Positions 8,066 through 16,701 of a DNA stretch of 64,000 nt are shown here, piece by piece (position 1 is the first letter of the stretch; the number at the start of each line of letters is the position of its first letter). The notes beneath the pieces were generated by a model. That model was not told the DNA's origin. It searched no databases and saw only the letters and a list, made by a program, of their open reading frames with translations. Source of the DNA: JAKFVC01 sp040386595 (lineage in GTDB: Bacteria > Planctomycetota > Planctomycetia > Planctomycetales > Planctomycetaceae); the NCBI GenBank assembly GCA_040386595.1, contig JAZKFE010000091.1:1-64000 (forward strand), written 5' to 3'. Both the position numbers and the translations under genes were made by a program.

Positions 8066-9492
8066 CCTTTACTGCGGTCTGGTTGTGGACGTTGCTGCGC
8101 AGCCTGGTCTTGATGACGATTGCCTTGCCAGGCAGTGGTTTGCTGGTCCGCTGGCTGAGGACATCGCCCCCCCGCTGGCGCGGCTGGCAGCTTGCTCTAC
8201 TAATGTTGCCGATCCTGTTTCCACTGTTGCTGACGGGGTATGCCTACAGCCAGATGACCCGGCTGTTGATCACCGGCTGGTGGCCGCGGGAACTCTGGTT
8301 TGATCTCCTGCTGCTGTTACGCGTGATTCCCATCGGGACATTGCTCTGGTACTACTCGCCGCCGTCGCCGCTGTCGCGCGAGGCATGGCACGCACGCGTC
8401 CTGGCATTGCGGTCGGATGAGCCCGTGTGGCGGCGATTGGGGGTTCTCTGCTGGTATTGGGTGCAAGGTCCCGCTCGTGCGGGATTGTTCGCCGCCAGTG
8501 GGCTGTTCTTAGTGCTGTTCTCTGAGTTTGAGCTGGCTTCGCTGTTGGCTACGACCTCCTGGACAGTGTGGTTGTTTGATGCTCAAGCCGGCGGGCTACC
8601 GCTGAGCGAATCGTTGAAATGCTGCGTGGGGCCTGCGTGTTGCACCTGGCTCGCGTGTGGGACGTTGCCCTGGATGTTTGCGACGCAGCCGCTACGGAGC
8701 GCGGGGCACTCGGCAAATCAGGCTCGACTGTCCATGGCCGGTAGGGCCGGCTGCTGGAGTTATCTGGCAGTAACCTGGGGGCTGCTGGTGATTTACCCCA
8801 GCGTGCTGATCGGCCGCGAGGCACTTCCGGGAGTCGGGGCGTTGTTCTCGAATGGCGTACAAGCTCGAGGGCTGGCTCAAGGGATTTTGATTGCCGCTGG
8901 AAGTGCGTTGATCTCGGGAGTGGCGGCCGATTTGCTGGCTGGATTGTTGTTAAGCTGTGCCCGGCAGCGACCCAATTGGCTCCGCGTGGTGATTCTGGCG
9001 TCGGGGGTGGGATTATGTGGTTCGCTAATCATCAGCCTGGTTGTCGTGGCCTGCTTTCAATCGTCCTGGTTGAGGCCTCTGTATGATACGCCATTGCCTC
9101 TTTTGTTGGGTTTGGTGGTCTGGTTGCTGCCCCGGGCGATTTTGCTCCAAGGTATGCTGCAGTCGATCCGTTCCCCGATTGCCGAACATGCCGCACGGCT
9201 GCTGTTGACGAATGCTGGGCCACGGTCCACTGCCGCTCGCAATATTCTCTGGCACATCCAAGGCCGGCCGGCGATTGCCGTGCGGTTACTGTTGTGTCAC
9301 TGGGCCTATTGGGAATTGACCCTTCCGGATGTTCTGGCCCCCGCGGGGCTTGTTGCGGCCCCCGTGCGGTTGTATATCGATATGCACTTTGGTCGTAATG
9401 CCATGTTGACGGCCAAAGCCGGCTTGACCCTGGCGGCACCGCTGCTGCTAGTCGCCGTTTGCTGGCCTTGGCTAAAGAAGAGTGCCACGTAG
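8062..9492 (+). CDS. ABC importer permease, FbpB-like
   Basis: The start at 8062 lies in an ATGA overlap with the binding-protein gene, giving 476 residues; an upstream in-frame start would overlap that gene more deeply. The sequence is strongly hydrophobic with about 10-12 membrane segments arranged in two similar halves, as in fused FbpB/ThiP-type permeases. The first half carries a helix pair near LLLRVIPIGTLLWYY; the second contains LLGLVVWLLPRAILLQGMLQ. The usual EAA coupling loops are poorly conserved: the second-half candidate is around AEHAARLLLTNAGPRSTAAR. It probably forms the channel of the importer with the ATPase at 9643. Confidence 0.72.
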   Translation: MTFTAVWLWTLLRSLVLMTIALPGSGLLVRWLRTSPPRWRGWQLALLMLPILFPLLLTGYAYSQMTRLLITGWWPRELWFDLLLLLRVIPIGTLLWYYSPPSPLSREAWHARVLALRSDEPVWRRLGVLCWYWVQGPARAGLFAASGLFLVLFSEFELASLLATTSWTVWLFDAQAGGLPLSESLKCCVGPACCTWLACGTLPWMFATQPLRSAGHSANQARLSMAGRAGCWSYLAVTWGLLVIYPSVLIGREALPGVGALFSNGVQARGLAQGILIAAGSALISGVAADLLAGLLLSCARQRPNWLRVVILASGVGLCGSLIISLVVVACFQSSWLRPLYDTPLPLLLGLVVWLLPRAILLQGMLQSIRSPIAEHAARLLLTNAGPRSTAARNILWHIQGRPAIAVRLLLCHWAYWELTLPDVLAPAGLVAAPVRLYIDMHFGRNAMLTAKAGLTLAAPLLLVAVCWPWLKKSAT

Positions 9493-9620
9493 CCTGACTC
9501 TCGGCGTCGGGGCCTCAGGTCGTCGTGGTTCACCTTGTGAGCATAATGCATTCGCAGTAACGGACTTGAATTCGCTTTAAATCTCAACACCTATTTTAGC
9601 CATGGCTGCGAACGCGTTTC

Positions 9621-9645
9621 GTTCGCGGAGCGAACCACGACTATG
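9621..9645 (+). repeat. Dispersed repeat copy supplying a start codon
   Basis: These 25 bases match the right arm of the IR element at 2933-2957 with one mismatch (C for A at the CCACG/ACACG position). The last three bases are the ATG used by the ABC ATPase, and GGAG at 9627-9630 is its only Shine-Dalgarno-like motif. A poorly matching left-arm relic may exist near 9518-9545. Confidence 0.7.
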
Positions 9646-10365
9646 CACGCTCCCCTATGGACCTTGAAAAACGTGACCTTGCGAGGGACTCAGCGTCCTC
9701 GATTGGCGAACATCTCTTGTGAAATTTTTCCGGGTGTGACGGCCGTTGCGGGGGATTCCGGGGCTGGTAAAAGTTCACTTTTAAACTTGCTGGTCGGATT
9801 CGAACGCCCGGATCAGGGGGATATTGATTGCCATTACGCGGCGGCGCAGGGACAATTAGGTGTCTACTGGTTGCCCCCGGGAGATGGCCTGTGGAGTCAC
9901 CTTTCCGTTCAGCAACATCTGGAGATCGTTCGGACGCCCACTGCGGAAGCCTCCGCAATGATTGACCAATTGCTGACGCGTTTCGATTTGCAGACACTCC
10001 GGCGGGCTCGTCCAGACGATTTGTCTCAAGGAGAGCGCGCCCGGTTGGCGATGGCTCGTGCTCTGGCCAGTCAGGCCCAAGTCTTAGTTCTTGATGAGCC
10101 ACTGGTACACACCAGCATCTTACGGCAGCCCACTTATTGGCAGATTGTGCGTGAGCTCGCGGCGCAACAGCAAACTTCGTTGGTACTTGCGTCACATGAC
10201 CTGGAACTGATCGCCCGTGAAGCGGATTGCCTGCTGATTCTGGATGCCGGCCAGCTGGCCCATTCGGGCCCGCTGAAATCGCCGGCTTCCGTGGTCCAAT
10301 TCCGCGGCGGTGACGAGGTTTTGCAGCGAATTCTGAACTACCGCCGGCAACACGCGAAAACTTAG
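9643..10365 (+). CDS. ABC importer ATPase with degenerate Q- and D-loops
   Basis: This 240-residue nucleotide-binding subunit has Walker A GDSGAGKS (37-44), signature LSQGE (127-131), Walker B VLVLDE (147-152) and H-loop H185. Two usually conserved elements are missing. The Q-loop region reads YWLPPGDGLWSHLSV, with Pro where VFQ..LFPHLTV proteins have Gln. The D-loop region after DEPL reads VHTS instead of SALD. It probably energises the FbpA/FbpB-like importer just upstream, but 150 bases separate it from the permease gene and its ATG lies in a dispersed repeat. No other in-frame ATG precedes the first beta strand. Confidence 0.78.
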   Translation: MHAPLWTLKNVTLRGTQRPRLANISCEIFPGVTAVAGDSGAGKSSLLNLLVGFERPDQGDIDCHYAAAQGQLGVYWLPPGDGLWSHLSVQQHLEIVRTPTAEASAMIDQLLTRFDLQTLRRARPDDLSQGERARLAMARALASQAQVLVLDEPLVHTSILRQPTYWQIVRELAAQQQTSLVLASHDLELIAREADCLLILDAGQLAHSGPLKSPASVVQFRGGDEVLQRILNYRRQHAKT

Positions 10366-10538
10366 CGCGAATCGAAACAAAATCGGGGCTCTGGTAGATC
10401 TCTACCGTGACCGACTGCTCCTAAGGCGTTTTGCTGGTGGATGATATTGCGAGGAAAGCCACATTCGTGGCCGCGGCGAGGGCAGTCGTCAAACGGGCGC
10501 AGCGCTTGATTGAAACACTTCTACGGACAGTGCACCGC

Positions 10539-11594
10539 ATGCTGCAGTTGAGAATCTTCCGATTGAATGCCGGCTTGTCGAACAGGCGAGCCCCAGAGTC
10601 CGCACGGACTGACCGTCTGTGTGCTCGATTCTCAAGAAGTGTCTCCGGATTCTGCTCCACTGGCACCCTCGTTTCGCACTGGGGGGCCAGATTCGCGTTT
10701 TGGACCTTGCTGGTTGCGATCTGTATCGGTGCCGGTTGCGATGGCGGGGCCAGCGGTCACCAGTTGACTGTTCGCGAACTGCGGCACTGGTTGCTGCCGC
10801 CTGATGGGGCTCGAGTGCCGGCGCCGCGCGCGGTCCATGCGGCGAAAAATGGCGAACTCTATGTGCTTGATAACGCTGGCCGGGTGCTGGTGTTTGATTC
10901 GCAGGGAAAGCTTCGTCGCGAATGGCGGATGCCGGAATATTCCATTGGCAAACCAGAAAAAATCTGTTTGCTCCGGGACGGTCGACTAGCGGTCGCCGAC
11001 ACGCATTACCATCGCGTTGTCTTCTTCGACTCGCAGGGGAAAGTTGTCGGCATGCTGGGGACGTTTGGCCGCGGGCCGAGTCAGTTCATCTATCCTGTTG
11101 CTTTGGCTCAGGATGACCAGGACAACCTCTATGTTTGCGAGTACGGCGACAACGACCGCGTGCAAAAGTTTTCGCCCAGAGGCGAGTTCCTGACGCAGTT
11201 CGGCAGTTTTGGCACTCAGCCGGGACAATTCATGCGTCCCAGTGGCATCGTCTGGCATGATCACAAGATTTATGTCGTGGACGCCTTCAACAACCGCATC
11301 CAGCATTTTTCGGATTCCGGCGAATACCTGGGAATTTTCGGGAATAGTGCCGAGTCCGATTTGAACTATCCCTACGACTTAACTCGTTCGCCCGCGGGTG
11401 ACTTTTTTGTTGTCGAATATGGGGCCGGGCGGATCTCGAAATTTAATCAACATGGACAGCTGCAGGGGCGCACCGGAGGCAACGGGGATGGGGTCAAGCA
11501 ACTGAGCACCCCCTGGGGCATTTCTGTCGATGAGCACTCCCGAATCTGGGTCGCGGACACCGGTAACCGACGTATCGTAGAGTGGCAACTGTGA
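10539..11594 (+). CDS. NHL-repeat lipoprotein
   Basis: The protein carries a lipobox (LLVAICIGAGC) followed by a six-bladed NHL-type propeller. Readable repeats include GRGPSQFIYPVALAQDDQDN, QPGQFMRPSGIV..IYVVDAFNNRIQHF, LNYPYDLTRSPAGDFFVVEY and LSTPWGISVDEHSRIWVADTG. NHL propellers usually bind ligands or proteins, sometimes with lyase activity. The start is uncertain: ATG 10539 leaves about 60 residues before the signal hydrophobic stretch, and in-frame TTG codons nearby are alternatives. Its stop overlaps the next gene's GTG (GTGA, 11591-11594), so it probably belongs to the operon of the VWA protein. Confidence 0.7.
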   Translation: MLQLRIFRLNAGLSNRRAPESARTDRLCARFSRSVSGFCSTGTLVSHWGARFAFWTLLVAICIGAGCDGGASGHQLTVRELRHWLLPPDGARVPAPRAVHAAKNGELYVLDNAGRVLVFDSQGKLRREWRMPEYSIGKPEKICLLRDGRLAVADTHYHRVVFFDSQGKVVGMLGTFGRGPSQFIYPVALAQDDQDNLYVCEYGDNDRVQKFSPRGEFLTQFGSFGTQPGQFMRPSGIVWHDHKIYVVDAFNNRIQHFSDSGEYLGIFGNSAESDLNYPYDLTRSPAGDFFVVEYGAGRISKFNQHGQLQGRTGGNGDGVKQLSTPWGISVDEHSRIWVADTGNRRIVEWQL

Positions 11595-14500
11595 ACTTTT
11601 TCCAACGTATTCTGAACAACCTATTTCCGCCGGCTCGACGCCGGGTGCGGTGGTGGGATGCTGCGCCGTTGGTGGTGTTCCTGGTGCTGTTCTGCGCGGC
11701 CTGGGTGTATCTGGAATGGTCGAATACGCTGTTGTTCGCTCGCCCGCGGGCTTTGGTCTGGTTGAATCTGTGTCCCTGGGTTTGGTGGCTGTCGCTGGTG
11801 GGTTACGCCGGACTGGGGCGAGCTCGGGCGACCGGCGCACTCCTGGTTCGCCTGACCATTCTCGGACTGTTCGTGATGTTGCTGGCGGAGCCGCGAATGG
11901 TGCGGACACGCGATGTCATGTCGGTGGTGTACGCGGTGGATCTGTCCGATTCCATTGGCGACCGAGCGACGACTTCCGCCCTGGAATTCGTCACAAAGAC
12001 GGCCACCAGCAAGCCTGAACGTGACGAAGCCGGGTTGGTCGTGTTTGGCCGGGAAGCGTCGGTCGAGCTCCCCCCGCGAATGTCATTTCCGTTCGAAGCG
12101 ATCAACTCGCAGGTAGACAAAGACGCCACGAATCTCGAGCAAACTTTAAGCTTGGCCGCGGCGCTTGTCCCGGAAGAAAACCAGGGACGAATTGTCCTGA
12201 TCAGCGATGGTACGGCGACCGAGGGGAATCTCAGCCGGGTTCTGGACGAGTTAAAAGCCCGCAACATCGCGGTCGATTTTCTGCCGGTCCAATACAACTA
12301 CTCCAACGAAGTTTGGCTCGAAAGACTGGAGTTGCCGCAGGCGGTGAAGATCGGTCAGGCCTTTGAGGCCACTACCGTGTTGAGTTCACTGATGGCGGGA
12401 GAAGGGAAGCTGGTTCTTAAACAGAATGGCCAACCCATCCAACAGCAGGATGTCAAATTCCAGGCGGGTAAGAACCGATTTGCTTTCCCGATCACTCTGA
12501 CCCAGCCCGGATACTACGACTACTCTGCGTCGATCATGGTTCCTCGTACGCAGGATCAGTTGCTGCAGAACAATACCGTATTAAATGATCTCTATCTGGA
12601 AGGCGAAGGCCGGATTCTGGTCGTCACTGATTCCCAAGGAGATGAGCGTGATTGGCAGCGGCTGACTTCTGTCATTCGAGACACACAACGACTTGTCGAA
12701 ATTAAACCGGCCTATGATTTGCCTCGCGATCCGGCGGCTTTACAACCGTACGACGCCATCTTGTTTGTGAACGTGGGGACGGACTCGTTCGACACGGTGC
12801 AGATGAAGGCCGTTCATGATGCGATTTACGACTTGGGTGTCGGCTTTGCCATGATCGGCGGTAAAAATAGCTTTGGTCCTGGGGGGTATCACAAGACCCA
12901 GATTGAGGACGCACTCCCCGTCTCGATGGATGTCTCGCAAAAGAAGGTGTTGCCCAAGGGGGCACTCGTCATTGTGTTGCACACCTGCGAGTTTCCCGAA
13001 GGGAATGCCTGGGCCAAGCGGATCACCAAGCAGGCGATTAAGGTTCTCAGTCCGCAGGATGACGTGGGAGTGCTGGATTACGAGGGTGGGGAACGTTGGG
13101 TATTTGAAATCGCCCCCGCCAAAGATTACGACAATCTCGTGATCAAAATTAACGCCGCCGAGCCAGGAGATATGCCTGGTTTTGGAGGCCCGATGCGGAA
13201 GGGCTTGGCTGGATTGAAGCTGAATGATGCCGCGACCAAGCACATGATTATCATCTCTGACGGCGATCCCATCGCGCCGGATCCGGCGTTGATTAAAGAG
13301 TTCGTGGATAACGAAGTCAGTGTTTCTCTGGTTGCCATCGCCCCTCACGGCGGCCGGGATATCTCGACGATGCGCGGAATCGCTTCCGCCACCAATGGCC
13401 GTTACTACTTCCCGTCTGATCCCGAACAGCTGCCGTCGATCTTTATTAAAGAGGCCAAAACGCTACGGCGGAATATGATTCAGGAGAAGGACTTTATTCC
13501 TGAAGTTCAGTTTGTGTCTCCGATCTTGAAGGGACTGGACGGGCTACCGCCGCTGCATGGGTATGTCTTAACGACGGCGAAGAAGCACTCGCAACTCATT
13601 CTGCGAGCTCCCCCCGACGACCCTTCCTCTCCGGAGGTGGACCCGATCCTGGCTGTCTGGCGATATGGTCTAGGGGCTACCGCGGCGTTCACCTCGGACT
13701 TCTCGCCCGGGTGGGGTTCTGATTGGCTGGAGTGGGATCAGTTCACCCCGTTCATTAAGCAGATGCTGACGGAAATCGCGCGTGTTCGCAAAGAAGGTTT
13801 TCTGCGAATGTCGACGTATACCTCGGGTGGTGACGGGGTGATTGTTGTCGAAGATTTCCATCCTGAAGAGGGCTTTTTAGAAGTTCAAGCTCGTGTCTCG
13901 GGCCCGAACAATAAATCGCAGCAATTGACCTTAAAGCAAGTGGGACCGCGGCGCTATCAAGCCACGGTTCCGTTGTGGGGGGCTGGTCGTTATCACGTTA
14001 CCGCGGCAGGTGCCGGCGGCGGTCGGACCGAGAATGCGTTTGGCCGAATGATTGTTTCTTACTCACCAGAGTATCTGCGATTCCGCTCCAATCCTCAGGC
14101 CATCACCGATATCATTAAACGGACCGATGGGCACATGCTGACGAAGGACTCGACGGCCGACGAAATCTACCTGTCACGCCGTCAGCCCCAACGTAGTTCA
14201 CAACCGATCTTCGATGTCTGGCTGATGATCCTGGCTTGTCTCATTCCCCTTGATGTGGCGCTGCGGCGGATCCAGATTGATTGGAGTGTGATTCGCGGTT
14301 GGTTTGTTTGGAAGCGGGCCGTTGCTGCGGAATCGACTCCGACGATGAGTGCCCTCCTGCAGCGCAGTCAGGCGGTGAAATCGCAGATTGAAACCCGACG
14401 CCAGGCTCCGTTGCCGCCGGCTGATTACCGAGACCGTGTGAAAGATCGTCCCCCGACAAGCACGTCGCCTCCTAGTGCGGCTAAACCGGCGGCAGGCGAA

Positions 14501-14599
14501 GCACCCGCCGACAAGCCCGCAGTCGATACGGGAACGACCGGCAGGTTGAAAGAACTAAAACGACAACGCGATGCCGAGAAGCAGAAAGATCCCGAGTAA
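11591..14599 (+). CDS. Two-VWA, glutamine-amidotransferase-like membrane protein
   Basis: This protein is about 1002 residues from the GTG at 11591, which overlaps the previous stop; an in-frame GTG at 11582 is the alternative. Two to three N-terminal membrane segments lie at about 24-110. A first VWA domain follows with an intact MIDAS start DLSDS (about 116-120) and RIVLISDGTATEG. Next comes a flavodoxin/GATase-like segment (about 340-450, RILVVTDSQGDERDW..MIGGKNSFGPGGYH). A second VWA-like domain (about 458-640) contains HMIIISDGDP but has HTCEF where DxSxS is expected. A membrane helix at about 874-893 and a Pro/Ala-rich tail finish it. It heads the MoxR/DUF58 cluster; a role in assembling or gating an envelope complex is inferred. 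Confidence 0.75.
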   Translation: MNFFQRILNNLFPPARRRVRWWDAAPLVVFLVLFCAAWVYLEWSNTLLFARPRALVWLNLCPWVWWLSLVGYAGLGRARATGALLVRLTILGLFVMLLAEPRMVRTRDVMSVVYAVDLSDSIGDRATTSALEFVTKTATSKPERDEAGLVVFGREASVELPPRMSFPFEAINSQVDKDATNLEQTLSLAAALVPEENQGRIVLISDGTATEGNLSRVLDELKARNIAVDFLPVQYNYSNEVWLERLELPQAVKIGQAFEATTVLSSLMAGEGKLVLKQNGQPIQQQDVKFQAGKNRFAFPITLTQPGYYDYSASIMVPRTQDQLLQNNTVLNDLYLEGEGRILVVTDSQGDERDWQRLTSVIRDTQRLVEIKPAYDLPRDPAALQPYDAILFVNVGTDSFDTVQMKAVHDAIYDLGVGFAMIGGKNSFGPGGYHKTQIEDALPVSMDVSQKKVLPKGALVIVLHTCEFPEGNAWAKRITKQAIKVLSPQDDVGVLDYEGGERWVFEIAPAKDYDNLVIKINAAEPGDMPGFGGPMRKGLAGLKLNDAATKHMIIISDGDPIAPDPALIKEFVDNEVSVSLVAIAPHGGRDISTMRGIASATNGRYYFPSDPEQLPSIFIKEAKTLRRNMIQEKDFIPEVQFVSPILKGLDGLPPLHGYVLTTAKKHSQLILRAPPDDPSSPEVDPILAVWRYGLGATAAFTSDFSPGWGSDWLEWDQFTPFIKQMLTEIARVRKEGFLRMSTYTSGGDGVIVVEDFHPEEGFLEVQARVSGPNNKSQQLTLKQVGPRRYQATVPLWGAGRYHVTAAGAGGGRTENAFGRMIVSYSPEYLRFRSNPQAITDIIKRTDGHMLTKDSTADEIYLSRRQPQRSSQPIFDVWLMILACLIPLDVALRRIQIDWSVIRGWFVWKRAVAAESTPTMSALLQRSQAVKSQIETRRQAPLPPADYRDRVKDRPPTSTSPPSAAKPAAGEAPADKPAVDTGTTGRLKELKRQRDAEKQKDPE

Positions 14600-14721
14600 C
14601 CGAGCATGTTGGTCTTCGGTCTGCCTCAGTAAACAGTCAGTGACTCGCTCCTAATTATGAAGTTCGTGCCCGTGCGAATTTCATTTGTGGCTTAGATAAA
14701 AGTCCTAGCAGGCAACACATC

Positions 14722-15735
14722 ATGTCTACAGCAGCTCTAACGGATACCTCCTTGCTTCAAGCGGAAGCGGATGACTTTAAGGCGACCTTTGCCGCAGTGC
14801 GGAAGGAAGTGAGTCAGGTCATCGTAGGTCAGGAACGGGTCGTCGAAGCCACGCTGACCTCGCTATTCTGCGGCGGCAATATTCTGCTGGAAGGGGTCCC
14901 CGGACTGGGGAAAACGGAGCTGGTCAAAGCACTCTCACGAGTTCTTGATCTGGAGTTTCGTCGTATCCAATTCACGCCGGATCTGATGCCGGCTGACATC
15001 ATCGGCACGAACATCATGTCGACCGATGAAACGGGCAAATACCGGTTCGAGTTTCGTCGCGGCCCCATCTTTACTCAGTTGTTGCTGGCGGACGAAATCA
15101 ATCGCGCGTCCCCCAAAACGCAATCCGCGTTGCTGGAAACGATGCAGGAAGGCTCGGTCACGACGGGCGGAACTTGTTATACGTTGACTCAACCCTTCTT
15201 CGTCATGGCGACGCAGAATCCGTTGGAACAAGAGGGGACCTATCCGCTCCCCGAAGCCCAGCTGGATCGTTTTCTGTTTAAGATTCAAGTTCCGTTTCCC
15301 AATCGTGAGGAACTGAACGAGGTTGTCGGGCGGACGATTTTGAAACGCCCCGTGCACCCCGCCAAGATTTTAAATGGCACGCGGATCATGGAGCTCCGAA
15401 CGGTGCTCGACAAAGTCGTGGTCGTCGATTCCTTGCGCGACTATGCGGTGCGGCTGGTGCTGTCCACGCATCCCGGCACCGACTTTGCCACGGATGATGT
15501 CCGCAGCTACGTCAAATGGGGGGCCAGTCCGCGTGCCGCACAGTCTTTAATCCGGGCGGCTCGAGTTCGGGCTCTCTCGCAAGGCCGAGCCCACGTCGCG
15601 TTTGAAGATGTCGCTTACTACGCCGCTGAAGTTCTGCAGCACCGCGTGCTCCTTAACTATGACGGACAAGCCGAGAGCGTGTCGGTACCGAATATGATTA
15701 AAGCGTGTTTAGAAAAACTGCCTCAAGAAGGCTAG
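14722..15735 (+). CDS. MoxR-family AAA+ ATPase
   Basis: This 337-residue protein has Walker A GVPGLGKTE (58-66), Walker B with LLADEINRASPKTQSALLE, and the sensor region MATQNPLEQEGTYPLPEAQL, all textbook MoxR features. MoxR ATPases act as chaperones that load or remodel VWA-domain partners. Here DUF58 and VWA genes follow directly (15796 and 16698) and a VWA protein precedes, matching the conserved MoxR-DUF58-VWA order of Bat-type operons. It lies about 120 bases after the upstream VWA gene. A second MoxR paralogue is at 55356-56399. Confidence 0.9.
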   Translation: MSTAALTDTSLLQAEADDFKATFAAVRKEVSQVIVGQERVVEATLTSLFCGGNILLEGVPGLGKTELVKALSRVLDLEFRRIQFTPDLMPADIIGTNIMSTDETGKYRFEFRRGPIFTQLLLADEINRASPKTQSALLETMQEGSVTTGGTCYTLTQPFFVMATQNPLEQEGTYPLPEAQLDRFLFKIQVPFPNREELNEVVGRTILKRPVHPAKILNGTRIMELRTVLDKVVVVDSLRDYAVRLVLSTHPGTDFATDDVRSYVKWGASPRAAQSLIRAARVRALSQGRAHVAFEDVAYYAAEVLQHRVLLNYDGQAESVSVPNMIKACLEKLPQEG

Positions 15736-15795
15736 GGCTACCCGGCAATGTGGTCTGCACATTTTTATCCGACAACCGACAATAGCTGAAATTTA

Positions 15796-16701
15796 ATGAG
15801 TACCGCATCTAACGCCACTCGCTTCACCGCTCTGTTCGACAATTCCATCTTGTCGCGACTGGAGCGGTTGCGTTTGAATTCGCTGCGGCGTCTGACTGTG
15901 CGGAGCCGGGGTGAGCACCAGACGGGCAAGGGGGGAACCAGTACCGAGTTCGCCGATTACCGGGACTATGTCCCCGGTGACGACGTGAAGAATGTCGACT
16001 GGAATATTTTCTCTCGATTGAACCGGCCGTACATTAAACTCTATCGGCACGAAGAGGAAATGCATGTTGTGCTGCTAATCGACGCCTCGACGTCGATGCA
16101 GTTTGAAGGCAAGCTGCAGTTGGCCAAGCAGCTCGCGGGGGCGTGTGGGTTGATGGGCTTGATGAACTCGGAACGGGTGAGCGTCTATGCCTGCCATCAC
16201 CTGGGAAAATCTCCCGAGTTACTTCCCCCGTGTACCGGGCGGGTGAGCTTGCGGCGACTGTTTCGGTTTATCGAAGAAATTCAAGCTGGGGGTGATACAC
16301 CACTGGAAGCGGCGGTCGATGTTTTGTTGCGGCAGCATCGGGGACGCGGCGTGGTTGTGCTGCTGTCGGATTTCCTGACGCTGGGGGATATTAATCCGGC
16401 TCTGAATTCCCTGTTTAGTGCCGGATTAGAAATTCATGCGGTCCAGATCCTGAGCGAACCGGAACTGCATCCTGAACTGACGGGCGATATTCGACTGGTC
16501 GATAGCGAAACTGGTGAGACGCTGGATATTTCCGGGGCGGCAGAGTTGTTCAATATCTATCAGGACCAGCTGGCTTGGCAAGAAATGCAATTGACGGCTG
16601 ACTGCCAGAAGCGGTCGGGGCGATTTATGCGAGTCTCGACGAGCACTCCGCTCGACTCCATTCTGTTCGATGCGTTCCGACGAAAGGGGTGGATTCGATG
16701 A
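15796..16701 (+). CDS. DUF58 protein with VWA-like fold
   Basis: This 301-residue protein has the DUF58 signature RDYVPGDDVKNVDWNIFSR (about 56-74). A VWA-like domain follows with DASTS (96-100) and LLSDFLTLGD. No membrane segment is evident, so it is likely cytoplasmic, bridging MoxR and the membrane VWA protein. The stop overlaps the next gene's ATG (ATGA, 16698-16701), indicating coupled translation. Confidence 0.88.
   Translation: MSTASNATRFTALFDNSILSRLERLRLNSLRRLTVRSRGEHQTGKGGTSTEFADYRDYVPGDDVKNVDWNIFSRLNRPYIKLYRHEEEMHVVLLIDASTSMQFEGKLQLAKQLAGACGLMGLMNSERVSVYACHHLGKSPELLPPCTGRVSLRRLFRFIEEIQAGGDTPLEAAVDVLLRQHRGRGVVVLLSDFLTLGDINPALNSLFSAGLEIHAVQILSEPELHPELTGDIRLVDSETGETLDISGAAELFNIYQDQLAWQEMQLTADCQKRSGRFMRVSTSTPLDSILFDAFRRKGWIR

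Noticed and set aside
12740..13348. 202-codon minus-strand frame within the two-VWA gene
   Set aside because: Antisense to a well-supported domain, composition is His/Arg-rich and without motif.
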